From: Doryteuthis pealeii
Taxonomy: Eukaryota > Mollusca > Cephalopoda > Myopsida > Loliginidae
Direction: 5' to 3'
DNA length: 64,000 nucleotides
NCBI GenBank assembly: GCA_023376005.1
Contig: CM042157.1
Coordinates: 93,113,660-93,177,659, forward strand
Made by a program: the position numbers and the translations under genes. The notes under the pieces were generated by a model. The model did no database searches. It was not told where the DNA came from and saw nothing but the letters and a program-made list of their open reading frames with translations. This document shows positions 1 through 10,439 of the stretch, piece after piece. Every line of letters begins with the position of its first letter. Position 1 is the stretch's first letter.

Positions 1-301
1 CCATGGCTTTTATTCTCGATCAACATGTAGGTTCGCCTTTTACCGAGTAAGCTTAATTTAAATAATAGTTTACATAGTACCCATCATAAAATGGCAGGAT
101 TACTTACTTATACATCAGCACTTCTATTTATATGTTCTTAAAACCGATTCCATATTTCATATTCCATATTTTGAGAATTTTTTCTCGAGAAATTGATTAA
201 AAGTTTTTTTTTATATCTATATTTTTGAAAATTATAAATAGCGTTTCAAGCCGGTGAGAAAATCTGTATTTTTTGTAAAAGTTAAAATATTTCCCGGCAA
301 A

Positions 302-520
302 CCCTCCTGGTGTTTGTAATTTTTTGACTGTTGTAAACAGCGTTCTACCCTTATTTGGTAAAAGTTAAATCTTTCCTGGAAAACCCTCCTGGTGTTTGTA
401 TTTTTTAGTTGTAGACAGCGTTCTACCCTTATTTGGTAAAAGTTAAATCTTTCCTGGAAAACGCTCCTGGTGTTTGTAATTTTTTGACTGTTGTAAACAG
501 CGTTCTTCCCTTATTTGGTC
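302..520. repeat. Tandem repeat, unit 78-82 bp, about 2.7 copies
   Basis: Units begin at 302, 384 and 462. They share the run CTCCTGGTGTTTGTA, then a stretch around CAGCGTTCTACCCTTATTTGG, then TTAAATCTTTCCTGGAAAA. A decayed partial unit precedes the array at about 241-301. No coding potential is seen. Confidence 0.85.
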
Positions 521-535
521 ATTAAGATGCAGTAC

Positions 536-1327
536 TGATCCCTTTTATTGACTAGCAGCGCGAAAATCGACAGACAGATCTTTATTTTTGAAGGGTTGAG
601 ATCGTAACCACTGTCTCCGCTGAAATTTTCAGCGTAAAAATGTTAAAAATACAGGAATAACGAAGATAGACAATTCAATGTTTTTGTCTTAGTTATCCTG
701 GTATTATTGATTTATTTGACATTTATTAATGTCTTTCACTCATTTAGTGAAATTAATTTAAATTTACTTAGCAGTAAATTTTATATGTATACGTTGATTA
801 AGAGTCAATGTTGTATTTTATATTACAGGAAAGACGAAGATTGTCTAATTATTGCGTAATTTGACATAGTTTTCCTGTATGTATTTTTACTTTATTTGAT
901 AATTCAAATAAAGTATATTACTCACAGAGTGAGTAAAATTAATTTGTATTTGCTTGGAAGAAAATTTGTCACGTTGATAAGATTCAACGTTAGAATTAAT
1001 TCTAATAACAGGATAGACGAAGATTGTCAAAATATCGCGTATTTTCGCATAGCCTTCCTAGTTATTTGTTACTTATTTGAAAATTCATATAAGTAAATTA
1101 CTCTCAGAGAGAGTAAATGTTATGTAAAAATCGGTTTGCGACCGATTTAATTTGAATTGTAAAGAAAAACTTATTTTTTGCAAAGGCTTTGTAGCCTATT
1201 TTGAAGTAAAGCACAAGAAATAAATATTGTGATATCTCTAAGTGAATAAGTGTCTAAATCATTAGACACTTTCTATTGTATCGGCAATTTTTGCCGAAGA
1301 TTTATTTTATTGTAAAAACAGGGATCA
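536..1327. other. Chain of about 17 consecutive short hairpins
   Basis: Short inverted repeats follow one another almost without spacer. Examples are 618-634 (7-bp stem), 652-700, 718-733 (6 bp), 734-752 (7 bp), 760-781 (9 bp), 791-811 (7 bp), 826-877, 889-914 (11 bp, perfect), 918-936 (8 bp), 971-990 (7 bp), 990-1005, 1071-1094, 1098-1116 (8 bp), 1128-1148 (8 bp), 1184-1197 (5 bp), 1248-1271 (10 bp, perfect) and 1281-1297 (7 bp). Three roughly 180-bp tandem units starting near 652, 826 and 1009 carry the same order of hairpins with different stem sequences. The chain is bracketed by TGATCCC (536-542) and GGGATCA (1321-1327). Function is unknown. A structured transcript or an unusual mobile element are both possible. 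Confidence 0.7.
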
Positions 1328-2040
1328 AAAGGAAAATAAACAACAATTGACGTTTGCTCCGTAACCCTCAAACTGTCAACAACAGCAGCAGCAGCCCTAT
1401 GTAAGATTTGTCTCAAGACAGAAAAGAAAAGAAAAGAAAAGAAAGAAATTGTTTTAAATTGTTGTTAGCAGCTTCAATTAAGAATTTGTTTATATTGATT
1501 GTGAAATTGTATATTTGATAAGTTTTTTTCCTTTTTTCGGCTTCATGCCATATGAGGGACTCATTATGCAAGACCTCAGTTTTTTATTTGTTGAATAAAT
1601 TATTTTAAATCACAACTTTGTCTCCACAAAATTTTCTATTGTAATATTTTTACTTTTTCTACGGTTGGAAAAAAGATAACATTTACTTTCTTTTTATAAA
1701 TCTTTTTCCCGATAATATCCATTCTCGTCGTAATTAATTTACAACTTGACTTTTAATCGTTTCCGGGTGTAAAACTTGAAAAGCACCGTGAAATCATAAA
1801 TTTAATGAAATTTAATACATTTTATACGTAATCTAATATTATTTATAGCACGCTATTTTGCATTAGTAACCTGATTTTATTTTTATATCTAATATTAAAA
1901 TAAATAAATTAACGCGATAATTTTTTAAACAATGCCCAGCATGAAAATAAAAAATGAATGAAAGAAAAAATTATTTCGGTTTTGTTTACATTTTGAGATC
2001 GTAAAATTCATTCAATCATTATCATATTTCAAAGTGAAAA
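1328..2040. other. A+T-rich non-coding stretch
   Basis: No convincing gene is seen. It holds an (AAAAG)n run at about 1418-1445. A segment at 1790-1930 resembles 57900-57975: both carry GCATTAG, a TGATTTTATTT block and AATATTAAAATAAATAAATT followed by CGCGAT. Confidence 0.6.
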
Positions 2041-2043
2041 AGT

Positions 2044-2105
<62 letters not shown>
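2041..2105. repeat. (TA)n microsatellite
   Basis: About 60 bp of nearly pure TA dinucleotides, adjoining the repeat terminus that carries a hammerhead-like motif on the minus strand. Confidence 0.95.
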
Positions 2106-2108
<3 letters not shown>

Positions 2109-2137
2109 AATGAAGGAAAAAACTTTAAACTTGCTTC

Positions 2138-2190
2138 GTTACAATAATTTATTTCAACCGCATTACTGCAGCATCTTCAGGTTAATGGCA
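2138..2190 (-). ncRNA. Hammerhead-like motif, variant class
   Basis: On the minus strand CTGAAGA (2180-2174) is followed by a possible 6-bp stem, GCUGCA with UGCGGU around a GUAA loop, and then GAAA (2155-2152). An unpaired U lies on each side of stem II, where the classical ribozyme has a G-C pair. A 3-bp stem III (AUA/UAU) can form, but stem I is weak (2 bp). It is probably a decayed copy from a retroelement terminus; activity is doubtful. Confidence 0.25.
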
Positions 2191-2757
2191 AGAACATGGA
2201 TCTTACTGAGAATTTCCCAAAGTAAATCTATTAATTTGAGGAGAGGGTGGGTGTCTTAGTTTAGGATGGTAATCTGGGTGGTGCTAGGGTATTTGAATGA
2301 GGTGGGGGACTTAGGTTATGGATGGGGTGTTTTTTAGATAGGGAAATAATTTCTTGGGATTTGGAAAATGAATGATTGTTTCTCATTGTGTAATAATATT
2401 TTTTTCGTTTTTACATTTTTTTTTAATTTCATTTCATTTCTCGATTCCTATTTCCTTTTTATTTCTTATAAAATGCCGTCATTCCTTCCATAAAACATCT
2501 CATTCCCTTCTGTCTTTTTTCTCACTTTTAAAAATGATCTCAAAATGAAGCCTGAATATTTGAGAAAAATTTGTTGTTGAGTTTCTTTTAAAAATTATTT
2601 AAAAACATTTATTGTTTATTATTAATGTTTGCATCATTTAAAGTTTAAAAATGTACCGTATTTAACAGCATATAGGATGCACTTTTCCCAAAATTTTGGC
2701 TCAAAATTTGCCCTGCGTCTTATACATCGTAGGTGAAGTTTGAGACCTCCCGTAGGT

Positions 2758-2758
2758 C

Positions 2759-2799
<41 letters not shown>

Positions 2800-2801
2800 T
2801 C
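2758..2801. repeat. (TTA)n microsatellite
   Basis: About 14 TTA units in a row. They create a poly-tyrosine reading frame on the + strand that is not a gene. Confidence 0.9.
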
Positions 2802-2922
2802 CTGCTATTGAGATGTCTTGTGTATGCTTATTGCTTGCTGTACTGCCAAATTGCTTTTATACAGCTATGTTTCTGCTTGTGTAATGCACAGCTAGACTGT
2901 TTTCAACAATATATATATTTAC

Positions 2923-3140
2923 AAACCCTCCGCAGGAGCAGGATGCGACACAAGGTAAATTTCTTAAGCGGAGTTTATCAGGTTTAAATTCAGAGTTTTC
3001 CTTCTCCTAACCGGTTGCCTAACCATGGTTAAAGAGCCCAGTCTACCCTACTATTTACCCATAGCTGGAGGGAGAGTAGGATTCATACTTTTCCCAAGGG
3101 TATTAGCGCTAAGTGAAATGCAAGTTTTCAACAATATATG
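2923..3140 (+). repeat. Dispersed SINE-like repeat, family C
   Basis: The block starts near CAGGATGCGACACAAGG and runs through CAGAGTTTTCCTTCTCCTA and TAGCTGGAGGGAGA. It recurs at 10930-11020 (+, partial), 30640-30800 (minus), 37195-37240 (+, partial) and 43272-43960 (+, interrupted). The copies show the family is mobile. Class assignment as a SINE is inferred from length. Confidence 0.7.
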
Positions 3141-3660
3141 CTTAAATACACTAAAAACTTTTTTCCTGAATCTGACCAGCGAAATGGTGCGTCTTATATG
3201 TCTGTGAGTCTTATATTTTTCTACACAATCACCATTTTGGTAGCTGCATTTTTGAAGGTAGTTTTGTATATTCGTGTCATACCAGCTCACCACCCTGCCA
3301 TTAAGGAAACCTTAAACTGTGTTGTTGCAAACTCTGTACATTACTTGTGGACGTTTTTGACATCCATGCATGACTCGTCATACATTTCTGTTGATTGGCA
3401 ATGAATCGCAATTAGTTTAATGGTTTTGTGTTCGAAAACTGAATAACTGTGCAAACTTCACATATGAATTGAAGAGAATATTTGGTAACTATATGATAAA
3501 TTTTACCTTTTGTTTCTAAAGAGCAATGTATAAATATTCTATTAGTTCGAAGAATTCTTGTATAGGATGAATCCGCTTATGATTGTAATTCTCAAACTTT
3601 TTACCCACAAAAACTGTTGTCCAAAATCTTATTCTTATAAATTACTTGAACACACAGATC

Positions 3661-3690
3661 CATATACCTACCTACCTACCTACCTACCTA

Positions 3691-3754
<64 letters not shown>
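3661..3754. repeat. Compound (CCTA)n and (TA)n microsatellite
   Basis: About seven CTAC/CCTA units run directly into about 60 bp of TA. Confidence 0.95.
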
Positions 3755-3757
<3 letters not shown>

Positions 3758-3879
3758 TGACAAAGGGATCTTTATCTCAAAATATTAAGAATAAATCAAA
3801 GGTAAACAAATAACATCATAGTTACCTTGTTTTTCTTTACACTTGTATTGTGATAGCCTTCAAAACCAACTACCAAACC

Positions 3880-4335
3880 ATGCGATACATGCATTACAAT
3901 TGCCTTCAAGCAAAATATAAATAATAATTTATTCAACAATGCTTCTAAAAACAAACATCAAAAATCTTATTCACTTCGCCGAAGAGCTTACGACCTTTGT
4001 TTACTACTCAATCAACGTCCCCTTACCTACTATGGTAGAGGCGTGTAAGTATCATTGACAAGGTTAATTTCGCAGGGATTGTTCGCTATTTACCGGCGGG
4101 CGAAGCGATATGGTCTCTGACTATGTCTGCTGAGGTCCCGGTTTCGATTTCTGTCGGAGGGAAGACGTTAGTATACATCGCTGATGAGACTTAATAAAGT
4201 CGAAACAGTCTGTACGGTGTTCTACATAGCGAGCCATCCTTTGCCGGGATTCACTTGTCAAGATTATTTTCTATAATTATCGAATTTTATGCGATACATG
4301 CATTATAATTGCCTTCAAGCAAAATATAAATAATA
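3880..4335 (+). repeat. Hammerhead-bearing retroelement fragment flanked by 47-bp direct repeats
   Basis: A 47-bp segment starting ATGCGATACATGCATTA occurs at 3880-3926 and again at 4289-4335 with one clear mismatch. Between the copies lies about 360 bp that includes a tRNA-like stretch (near 4095-4150, with a B-box-like GGTTTCGATTTC) and a complete hammerhead at 4175-4220. Direct repeats around a hammerhead recall retrozymes and the pseudo-LTRs of Penelope-like elements. The repeats are too long for an ordinary SINE target duplication. The family assignment is inference. Confidence 0.55.
4175..4220 (+). ncRNA. Type I hammerhead self-cleaving ribozyme
   Basis: All parts of a hammerhead are present in order. 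Stem I 5' strand is ACAUCG (4175-4180) and the core is CUGAUGA (4181-4187). Stem II is GACUU/AAGUC around AAUA (4188-4201), followed by GAAA (4202-4205). Stem III is ACA/UGU with a 3-nt loop (4205-4213), followed by cleavage-site A (4214). Stem I 3' strand is CGGUGU (4215-4220), giving six pairs including one G-U. Predicted cleavage is between 4214 and 4215. A very short stem III is typical of metazoan type I retroelement hammerheads, which are thought to act best as dimers. Activity is predicted, not shown. Confidence 0.75.
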
Positions 4336-4342
4336 TAATAAT

Positions 4343-4353
4343 AATATAATAAT

Positions 4354-4397
<44 letters not shown>

Positions 4398-4620
4398 GTT
4401 TCATTGAATTGAACAGACAATTCCTGTCTGACAAGTCTTTCGTTGATCCGTTCTAATCTTCGGCCATCCTTCTGGTGTCAGGGTGGAACTGGTATACGAG
4501 TCCACCGAATGTTTCGTCACTAGCGCTTTCGGCAATACACTTTGCCATCCTCAGGTGGGAAACGATGGAATAGTTTTCATGTCTCGTTTTTAACGAGAAC
4601 GAGTAGAAGCAAGGAATTAG
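4343..4620. repeat. (TA)n followed by a repeat terminus with a hammerhead-like core
   Basis: About 50 bp of TA (to about 4394) precedes a moderately complex block. On its minus strand, near 4556-4520, it reads CCTGAGGAT, then GGCAA and UUGCC able to pair around AGUGUA, then GAAAGC. CUGANGA and GAAA are the invariant hammerhead core strings, but a U is unpaired beside stem II and stem III is unclear. It is probably a decayed retroelement end. Confidence 0.35.
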
Positions 4621-5119
4621 TGGGAGGTAATATCAATTGGTAGTGGGAGTTTTTGGAATGGTAGTAGTTTGAACAAAGCAGTGGTGATTTTTTGGAGGGG
4701 GGCACAGGTTGTGATAAGGGGGGGGGAATAATGGAAGTAATGTAGGCAGAAAATTATAAGCATTTTAGGATATGTTGACTTACTTCAAAGTTTATTTTGT
4801 TTAGGGTAGGTTTTTTTGTTTTATATATATATACATGAACATACATTTATTAACATTTTCTGTATTGAATTAAAAAAGAAAAAAATTCAACCTTTATGGA
4901 TTTATTTTAGCGTATTCTATATATTTTCAATTCAATTTGCATTTAATATGAAAAGTAAATATCACATTTTATTTTATGATATAATTCAGAAATTTTCAGA
5001 AAAAATTTATTTGTTAGGAATTAAATTAAATAAATTTTTGATTATCTCGTTTGATTTTATTCTTTAATTTTTCATCAGAATCTTCATCTTCAAAATGAAA
5101 ATTTATCATTTCTACCTCA
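4621..5119. other. Non-coding stretch, no feature seen
   Basis: G-rich then A+T-rich sequence with no repeat partner noticed and no convincing coding frame. Confidence 0.5.
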
Positions 5120-5335
5120 GTTTGTTGGTACATGTGCGTGTGAGTGTATGTGTGAGTGTGTGTATATGTGTGTGTGTATGCGTGTGTGTGTATGAGTGTG
5201 TTTGCATGTGTATGTGTGTGAATGCGTTTTGTGTCTGTGTGTGTCTGCGTGTGTGTCGTGTATGTGAGTGTGCATGTGTATGTGTGTAAGTGCGAGTGTA
5301 TGCGTCTATATGCGTGTGTGTGTGTGCATGTGCAC
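5120..5335. repeat. Imperfect (GT)n microsatellite
   Basis: Over 200 bp of interrupted GT/TGTA/TGCG. Open frames on both strands here (Cys/Val-rich or Thr/His-rich) are artefacts of the repeat. Confidence 0.9.
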
Positions 5336-5650
5336 ACGAAATGAATATTGCTAAAAAGATGTTGATTTTCTTGTGGAATAATCTGACACACCTCCAGGCG
5401 AATATAGTTTGCTATACACACACACACCTCAGTAGCATTGGATCAATTATAATAACAGAACTGGCTAACGGTTTAGCTTTATCCAATTTTACTGAAGGGA
5501 GTTCTATATTGAACTATATTCGCCTGGACGACTCCAATAGGTATATTGAACAAAATATAACAGTATATCATAGCTATTGGCAAAATGAGCCTAAAATGCG
5601 TTTTTGAAAAAATGACTTTAGCCCCCCCCCCCCCCCCTACAGAAAATAAT

Positions 5651-5981
5651 TTACCAAAAATCAGGGAATTATCGGATTTTAATGACATTTTCAGTGTTTA
5701 TTTATCAATGAATGATCTTTATAATGGATTATTCATTTTATTTCAAAAATTTTAAGGTTTGCATTAAATAGATATTTATTTCTAGAATCTAAAAATATAA
5801 CATTTTAAACTTAACATCAGATTTTTCACATTTTAAATGAATTTTATATATTAATTTTTCATAGCAAAAATACTAAATTAAAGTTTTGAAATAAAATAAC
5901 TGATGCATTATAAAAGTCATTAATTGTTAAATCAATACTGAAAATTTCATTAAAATCGGATAATTACCTGATTTTTGGTAA
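5651..5981. mobile_element. MITE with 47-bp terminal inverted repeats
   Basis: The left end starts TTACCAAAAATCAGG (5651). The right end is its reverse complement, ending CCTGATTTTTGGTAA (5981). The arms match over about 47 bp with roughly five differences. The 330-bp element is A+T-rich and non-coding. Flanks (AATT left, ATTT right) allow a short AT-rich target duplication but do not fix its length. Superfamily unknown. Confidence 0.8.
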
Positions 5982-6334
5982 TTTTTTTTCAATCGCGAAT
6001 GTTGCAGTAAAATTGTAAACAAGCTCCTAAAACCATCGAAAAAGAGACAGAATGGCGGATCGCGTCGAAATTGAACAAAACAAATCCCTTTAAATGTAAT
6101 AAAAATAAACTACATATGTAATGATATTTTTCTTTTTTTAATAAGAATATTATTCACTACTTATCGATTTAGACAAAGTTTGACCTTAAATAATAGAATT
6201 AATTATTTTTAATTCGCTTTTAAAATACGTAGCAGACGACAAAAATGCCAGTCTATCAAGATTGTCTACTCAGAGTTATTTCCCTTACACCACCAAAGTA
6301 ATTCGTTTTTATCAATTTTTGGGTTATTTCCTAG

Positions 6335-6571
6335 AAGTCTAACATGATCGAAGGGGAACCACTCTTGACTGAATAGATATTTATTATTATCACTAGAAAA
6401 AGAAGACGGGTTTTAGGTTTTAGGGGTTTAGTTGGGGTTGAGTTAGTGGTTACTTAGGGTATCTCTCTCTTTTGGTTAGGTTAGGGTTAGGGTTAGGTGG
6501 TTAGTTTTAATGGAAAATAAAATAAATCATTTTATCCAGTCAAAGTGTTCCCCTTTGATAATGTTAAACTT
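6335..6571. mobile_element. Small inverted-repeat element with internal TTAGGG-like motifs
   Basis: Left arm 6335-6373 (AAGTCTAACATGATCGAAGG) and right arm 6536-6571 (reverse complement AAGTTTAACATTATCAAAGG) pair over about 36 bp. Between them lies a T/G-rich stretch with telomere-like GGGTTAGGGTTAGG near 6472-6500. Related direct repeats of about 75 bp lie outside at 6255-6325 and 6598-6675. Confidence 0.65.
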
Positions 6572-7099
6572 TATGCTAAATTAACCCCAACAGTTATCCA
6601 AGATTGTCACTCAGGCGTTATTTCCCTTAACAACGACCCAGAGTTAATTCGTTTTTATATCAATTTTTGTTTTATTGAAATTTCCTATTATGTAAGTTGG
6701 AATAAATGAGATGAAAGATGTTTCAGCATCTCTTGAAATCTTCAAGGAATCCAACATTTAATCAACTCATTGAATCCAATGTTATTGTAAGCTAGTTTAA
6801 AAAAATATCTTCTGCAACATGAAAGAGGACTGTCTTTTCTGAATTACACACCATGACATTGCTACCAGACATACGATTAGATCGGGAACCAGGTCAATCT
6901 CCTAATATAGCATGAGACAACCACAATTAGTGTGTCCAAGTTTTTTTATCGCAAAGTAACGCTGATACAAGTCACAGCGAATTTACTCTAACTAAAATTG
7001 GGACGTCCACTCGTGTGTAATAGCTTTAACTTGTCTGCAGGATCCATTACAAGTGAGTTCTATCATCACTGGAGCTCCTATTTGTGACACATATCATAT

Positions 7100-7113
7100 T
7101 AGTATATATATAC

Positions 7114-7146
<33 letters not shown>

Positions 7147-7665
7147 CTAAATGCAGCGAAAATGAGTAAAAGAAGATGTAGATGGATAAAAATGAATTTA
7201 ATCGATATCTATTAATCGATATTCACTTACACATGTATGTTTTCGGTCCGTTTTATCAAAATGTATACGGATAAGCTATTATTATTATTATTAAAATAAT
7301 CAGATGAAATTGAAATAAATAATAATAATAATAATAATAATATAATAATAAAATAATAATAATATAAGAACAATAAAGAAAAGATAAACATTCCGTACCA
7401 CACAGAGATTTTTTTACGAAACCTTCTCAGAGGGTTTTTTTTTTTTTTCCCGTATACATTTATATATTTTTATCTTTATTTTTTATCCGTATACACATTT
7501 GATATACATGGAGGAAGCACATGTGTAAGTAATATCGATTAAAGTGATATCGATTAAATTCATTCTTATTTCATCTACATTTTACTTTCTTCTTTACTTA
7601 TTATCCTTTTCTTCCATTTCCATTTCTACACCACACACACCACACAGTATATATATATATACATC

Positions 7666-7697
<32 letters not shown>

Positions 7698-7710
7698 TAT
7701 AGATATTATA
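7100..7710. mobile_element. Foldback element, arms about 105 bp, bordered by (TA)n
   Basis: Arms 7166-7274 and 7483-7585 are inverted copies. Shared landmarks are GAATTTAATCGATATC, CACTTACACATGT and GTATACGGATAA. The spacer is an imperfect (ATT)n tract plus a poly-T run. TA arrays border the element on both sides (7105-7146 and 7650-7700). Another small inverted pair, CCATGTTGTTTACA with TGTAAACATGG, follows at 7724-7804. Confidence 0.75.
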
Positions 7711-7804
7711 TATATATTGTCTCCATGTTGTTTACATTAACATCATATATATATATAGTATATATATTACTTATATAATATAGATATATATATTGTAAAC
7801 ATGG

Positions 7805-7900
7805 CTTGTTTGGAATGCGCTTTTGCCGACAATTTTTGCTGAGGACAAGTTGCTTAATTGGAGGTCGTACCTAATTTTGAAAATTAATTAATTAATAATG
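7805..7900 (-). repeat. 3' fragment of the hammerhead SINE family
   Basis: TTTTGAAAATTAATTAATTAAT and the preceding TGCTTAATTGGAGGTCGTACC match the 3' segment of the SINE copies at 45350-45410 (inverted) and 51925-51985. Only the tail is present; the ribozyme segment is missing. Confidence 0.5.
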
Positions 7901-8244
7901 AATTATATATATATATATATATTATATATATATATATATATATACACGTTCATATATATTAAGAATGAAGATAAACGTACTAACATGTTTCATGCGTTAG
8001 CGAAACACACGCAGCGGATGTACAATGTCGAAGCGATCTCATAACTTAACGCTTTTTGTGACAAAACAAATGCTCAGGTCTTGAATTTAAATATTTTCTT
8101 GCTTTCTCTCTCGATGATGTCCGGATTAAAACAAGCCTCTGATGATCAAGCATTTTATTTAAATCGATAATATTGTTCAATATTAGCTATGAAAATGATA
8201 TAAATTTTCATTTTTAACAGCATTGTGTGTTTTCTCCCTTTTAT

Positions 8245-8256
8245 CTTACACACACA

Positions 8257-8354
<98 letters not shown>
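8245..8354. repeat. (CA)n-(TA)n-(TG)n microsatellite palindrome
   Basis: A CA run, a short TA centre and a TG run together form a near-perfect inverted dinucleotide array. Confidence 0.9.
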
Positions 8355-8355
<1 letters not shown>

Positions 8356-8853
8356 GAAAGGAAAATAAACAAAGGAAAGAAAATGCTGAATGGATAAAAT
8401 AGATTTTATTTTACTGACACTTCTAAGCTATATAAAAAATAAATCACTTCCCATGCCTATACACTTCATATTTTCCTTCTCTAGAGCTAAAAACCTTCTC
8501 CAATTTATATAAATTATAGTTGACTATTTACTTTATTTATCTTTGCCCTCGTCGTTATCTGTCGGCTTTGCCCCACTAAAATAATAGTTTTCTACTTTTA
8601 ACCCCTAAAAACATGTAACAGCAAGCTTCTTTAGATTTCCTGACATATCTTAATAACTCACTTAAATTTTTATTAAAAAACTAATAATAATTAACTAAGT
8701 ATATCACTATGATGATATTAATAACAAATTAATAAATAAACACCCACCACAATACACATACTCATAAATTAAATAACAAATTTTATTTTCTCTTTAAAAA
8801 TATTCAAATTCCAGCCAGCATTGAAACATGAATCCACTGACTTTTTCTTGTAC

Positions 8854-9325
8854 TTAGCACAAAACCTCTCGGCGTCGTAAAAATTAATTTTTAATTGACA
8901 TTTGCATGAAGGGTGGGAGTTAAAAATTCAATGTCAGAGGGTTTGTATATAAGTAAGCAAAATCCTCATATTTATTAACGGCAGTAAAAAAAAAAAAAAA
9001 AAAAAAAAACAATTTGAAATGAAAACTGAGCCCCGTCCCTCTCAAATAAAATGACTGCATGTAATAATCAAAGAATTATTTTAATATTTTCCACATACAC
9101 ATTTTAACCAAAACGTAGGTATTATATGTTATCTAATGTAAACTTTTTAGTTAACTTCTTGTTACTGTTTAAAAATTTTTAAAAAAGGATGAGACTAAAA
9201 AACAATTCTTAAAATTGCTTACTCAAACCTTGTGGGGTGTATATAGCATAAGAATATTGTGACGTAATCTGTGACGTTAGAGCTCATGACGTAGTTTTTG
9301 TAACAGACACGAAATACTAATAGAA
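8854..9325 (-). mobile_element. Old divergent copy of short Helitron family B
   Basis: On the minus strand this aligns along its length with the Helitron copies at 35.2, 41.0 and 43.3 kb. Shared marks are GACGTAGTTTTTGTAACAGAC near the 5' end and GTGGGAGTTAAAAATTCAATG near the 3' end. The terminal hairpin is decayed (CTCTCGGCGTCG). A poly-A run lies at 8986-9009. Confidence 0.6.
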
Positions 9326-9329
9326 TAGG

Positions 9330-9990
9330 ATCAGTTAGAATCGGTGGCAGGAGAGAGCAGTCAGTCAGAGGTCGGGTTCCAGTCAGAGAAGATATCAGAG
9401 TCAGGAGGCCGCACGTGGCAGTTGATGAACTGATGTCGCTAATACTAAACTGAGATGTAATATTTTACAACTGACGAAGTTGAAAACATATTTAAGTGTG
9501 AAGCCTGATAATTGGAACAAAGTTAAGAGCATCACTAAAAACATATTTAAGGAAGCCGGACTATCTCTCTTCTCTCTCTCTCTCTCAATAACTTCATTGA
9601 GAAAATAAATTCATGAAAAGCAGTGGTACTGTTCTCATTTTATTTACTACACGACAGGGAACTCATGAAATGAAAGCCATTAAAGTGTATACTTGTCACA
9701 AGTCAATTGGCCGTAACGGAAGAGGATGCACGCGGGTCGTGAAACGTAGATACTTTTCGCTTGACCATAAACGAAAGGAGTGTGGAAGAATTTTGGGGCC
9801 ACAGACGATACTGCTACTGGTCTTGTTCGTAAACAAACGAACGACCGTGCGAATATACAAGAGACAATTTGATACGTGAAAGGAACGTACACCGTACGTA
9901 CGAAGATACGAATTGTAGTGCCGTGAAAGAAAAGGCACTAACGTTAAATATTACGAACTGGTCCCGCTACGTTACGTATTCCTAATTAAG
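9330..9990. other. Unclassified moderate-GC segment
   Basis: Higher complexity than its surroundings, with AATAAA at 9604 and a CT tract at 9570-9587. It could be part of an LTR-type element, but no terminal repeat, primer site or coding frame could be confirmed. Confidence 0.3.
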
Positions 9991-10439
9991 CATAACGTTA
10001 CAACAGACAATCTCCATTATTAATAGATAGATATCTCTAACCATTCTTACTTTTCTTTTTCAAAAATCCGTCGCATACGACGATGACGTCACATCATTGT
10101 TTCTCTATCGCTGTGAACGTTTCTTCAAACAATTTCAAAAAATTATTTTTTCGAAACATTTCAGAATATTTCTTCGTATTTTAACCGCTTTGAGTTAAAA
10201 CACCAAAGAATTTTACTCAGACGAAGGCGCGTTATTCCTTGTAACTAAAAGATCTTGTAGTTTTCTATTATTATTATTATTATTATTAATTATTATTATT
10301 ATTATATTTTACATTTAAATAATAAAGATAGAATAGATAGAATGCATGTGTGCATGGAATAACTACTGGCAGAACAGTTTGCGTGTCAGTAAAAATAAAT
10401 TGTTTTTTTTCCCTTTCAACATACCGTCGGATTCGCTTC

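Noticed and set aside
3138..3404. 88-codon frame with a hydrophobic stretch
   Set aside because: Overlaps the dispersed family C repeat and has no conserved domain or exon signals.
5026..5427. 133-codon Thr/His-rich frame
   Set aside because: Translation of an interrupted (GT)n microsatellite.
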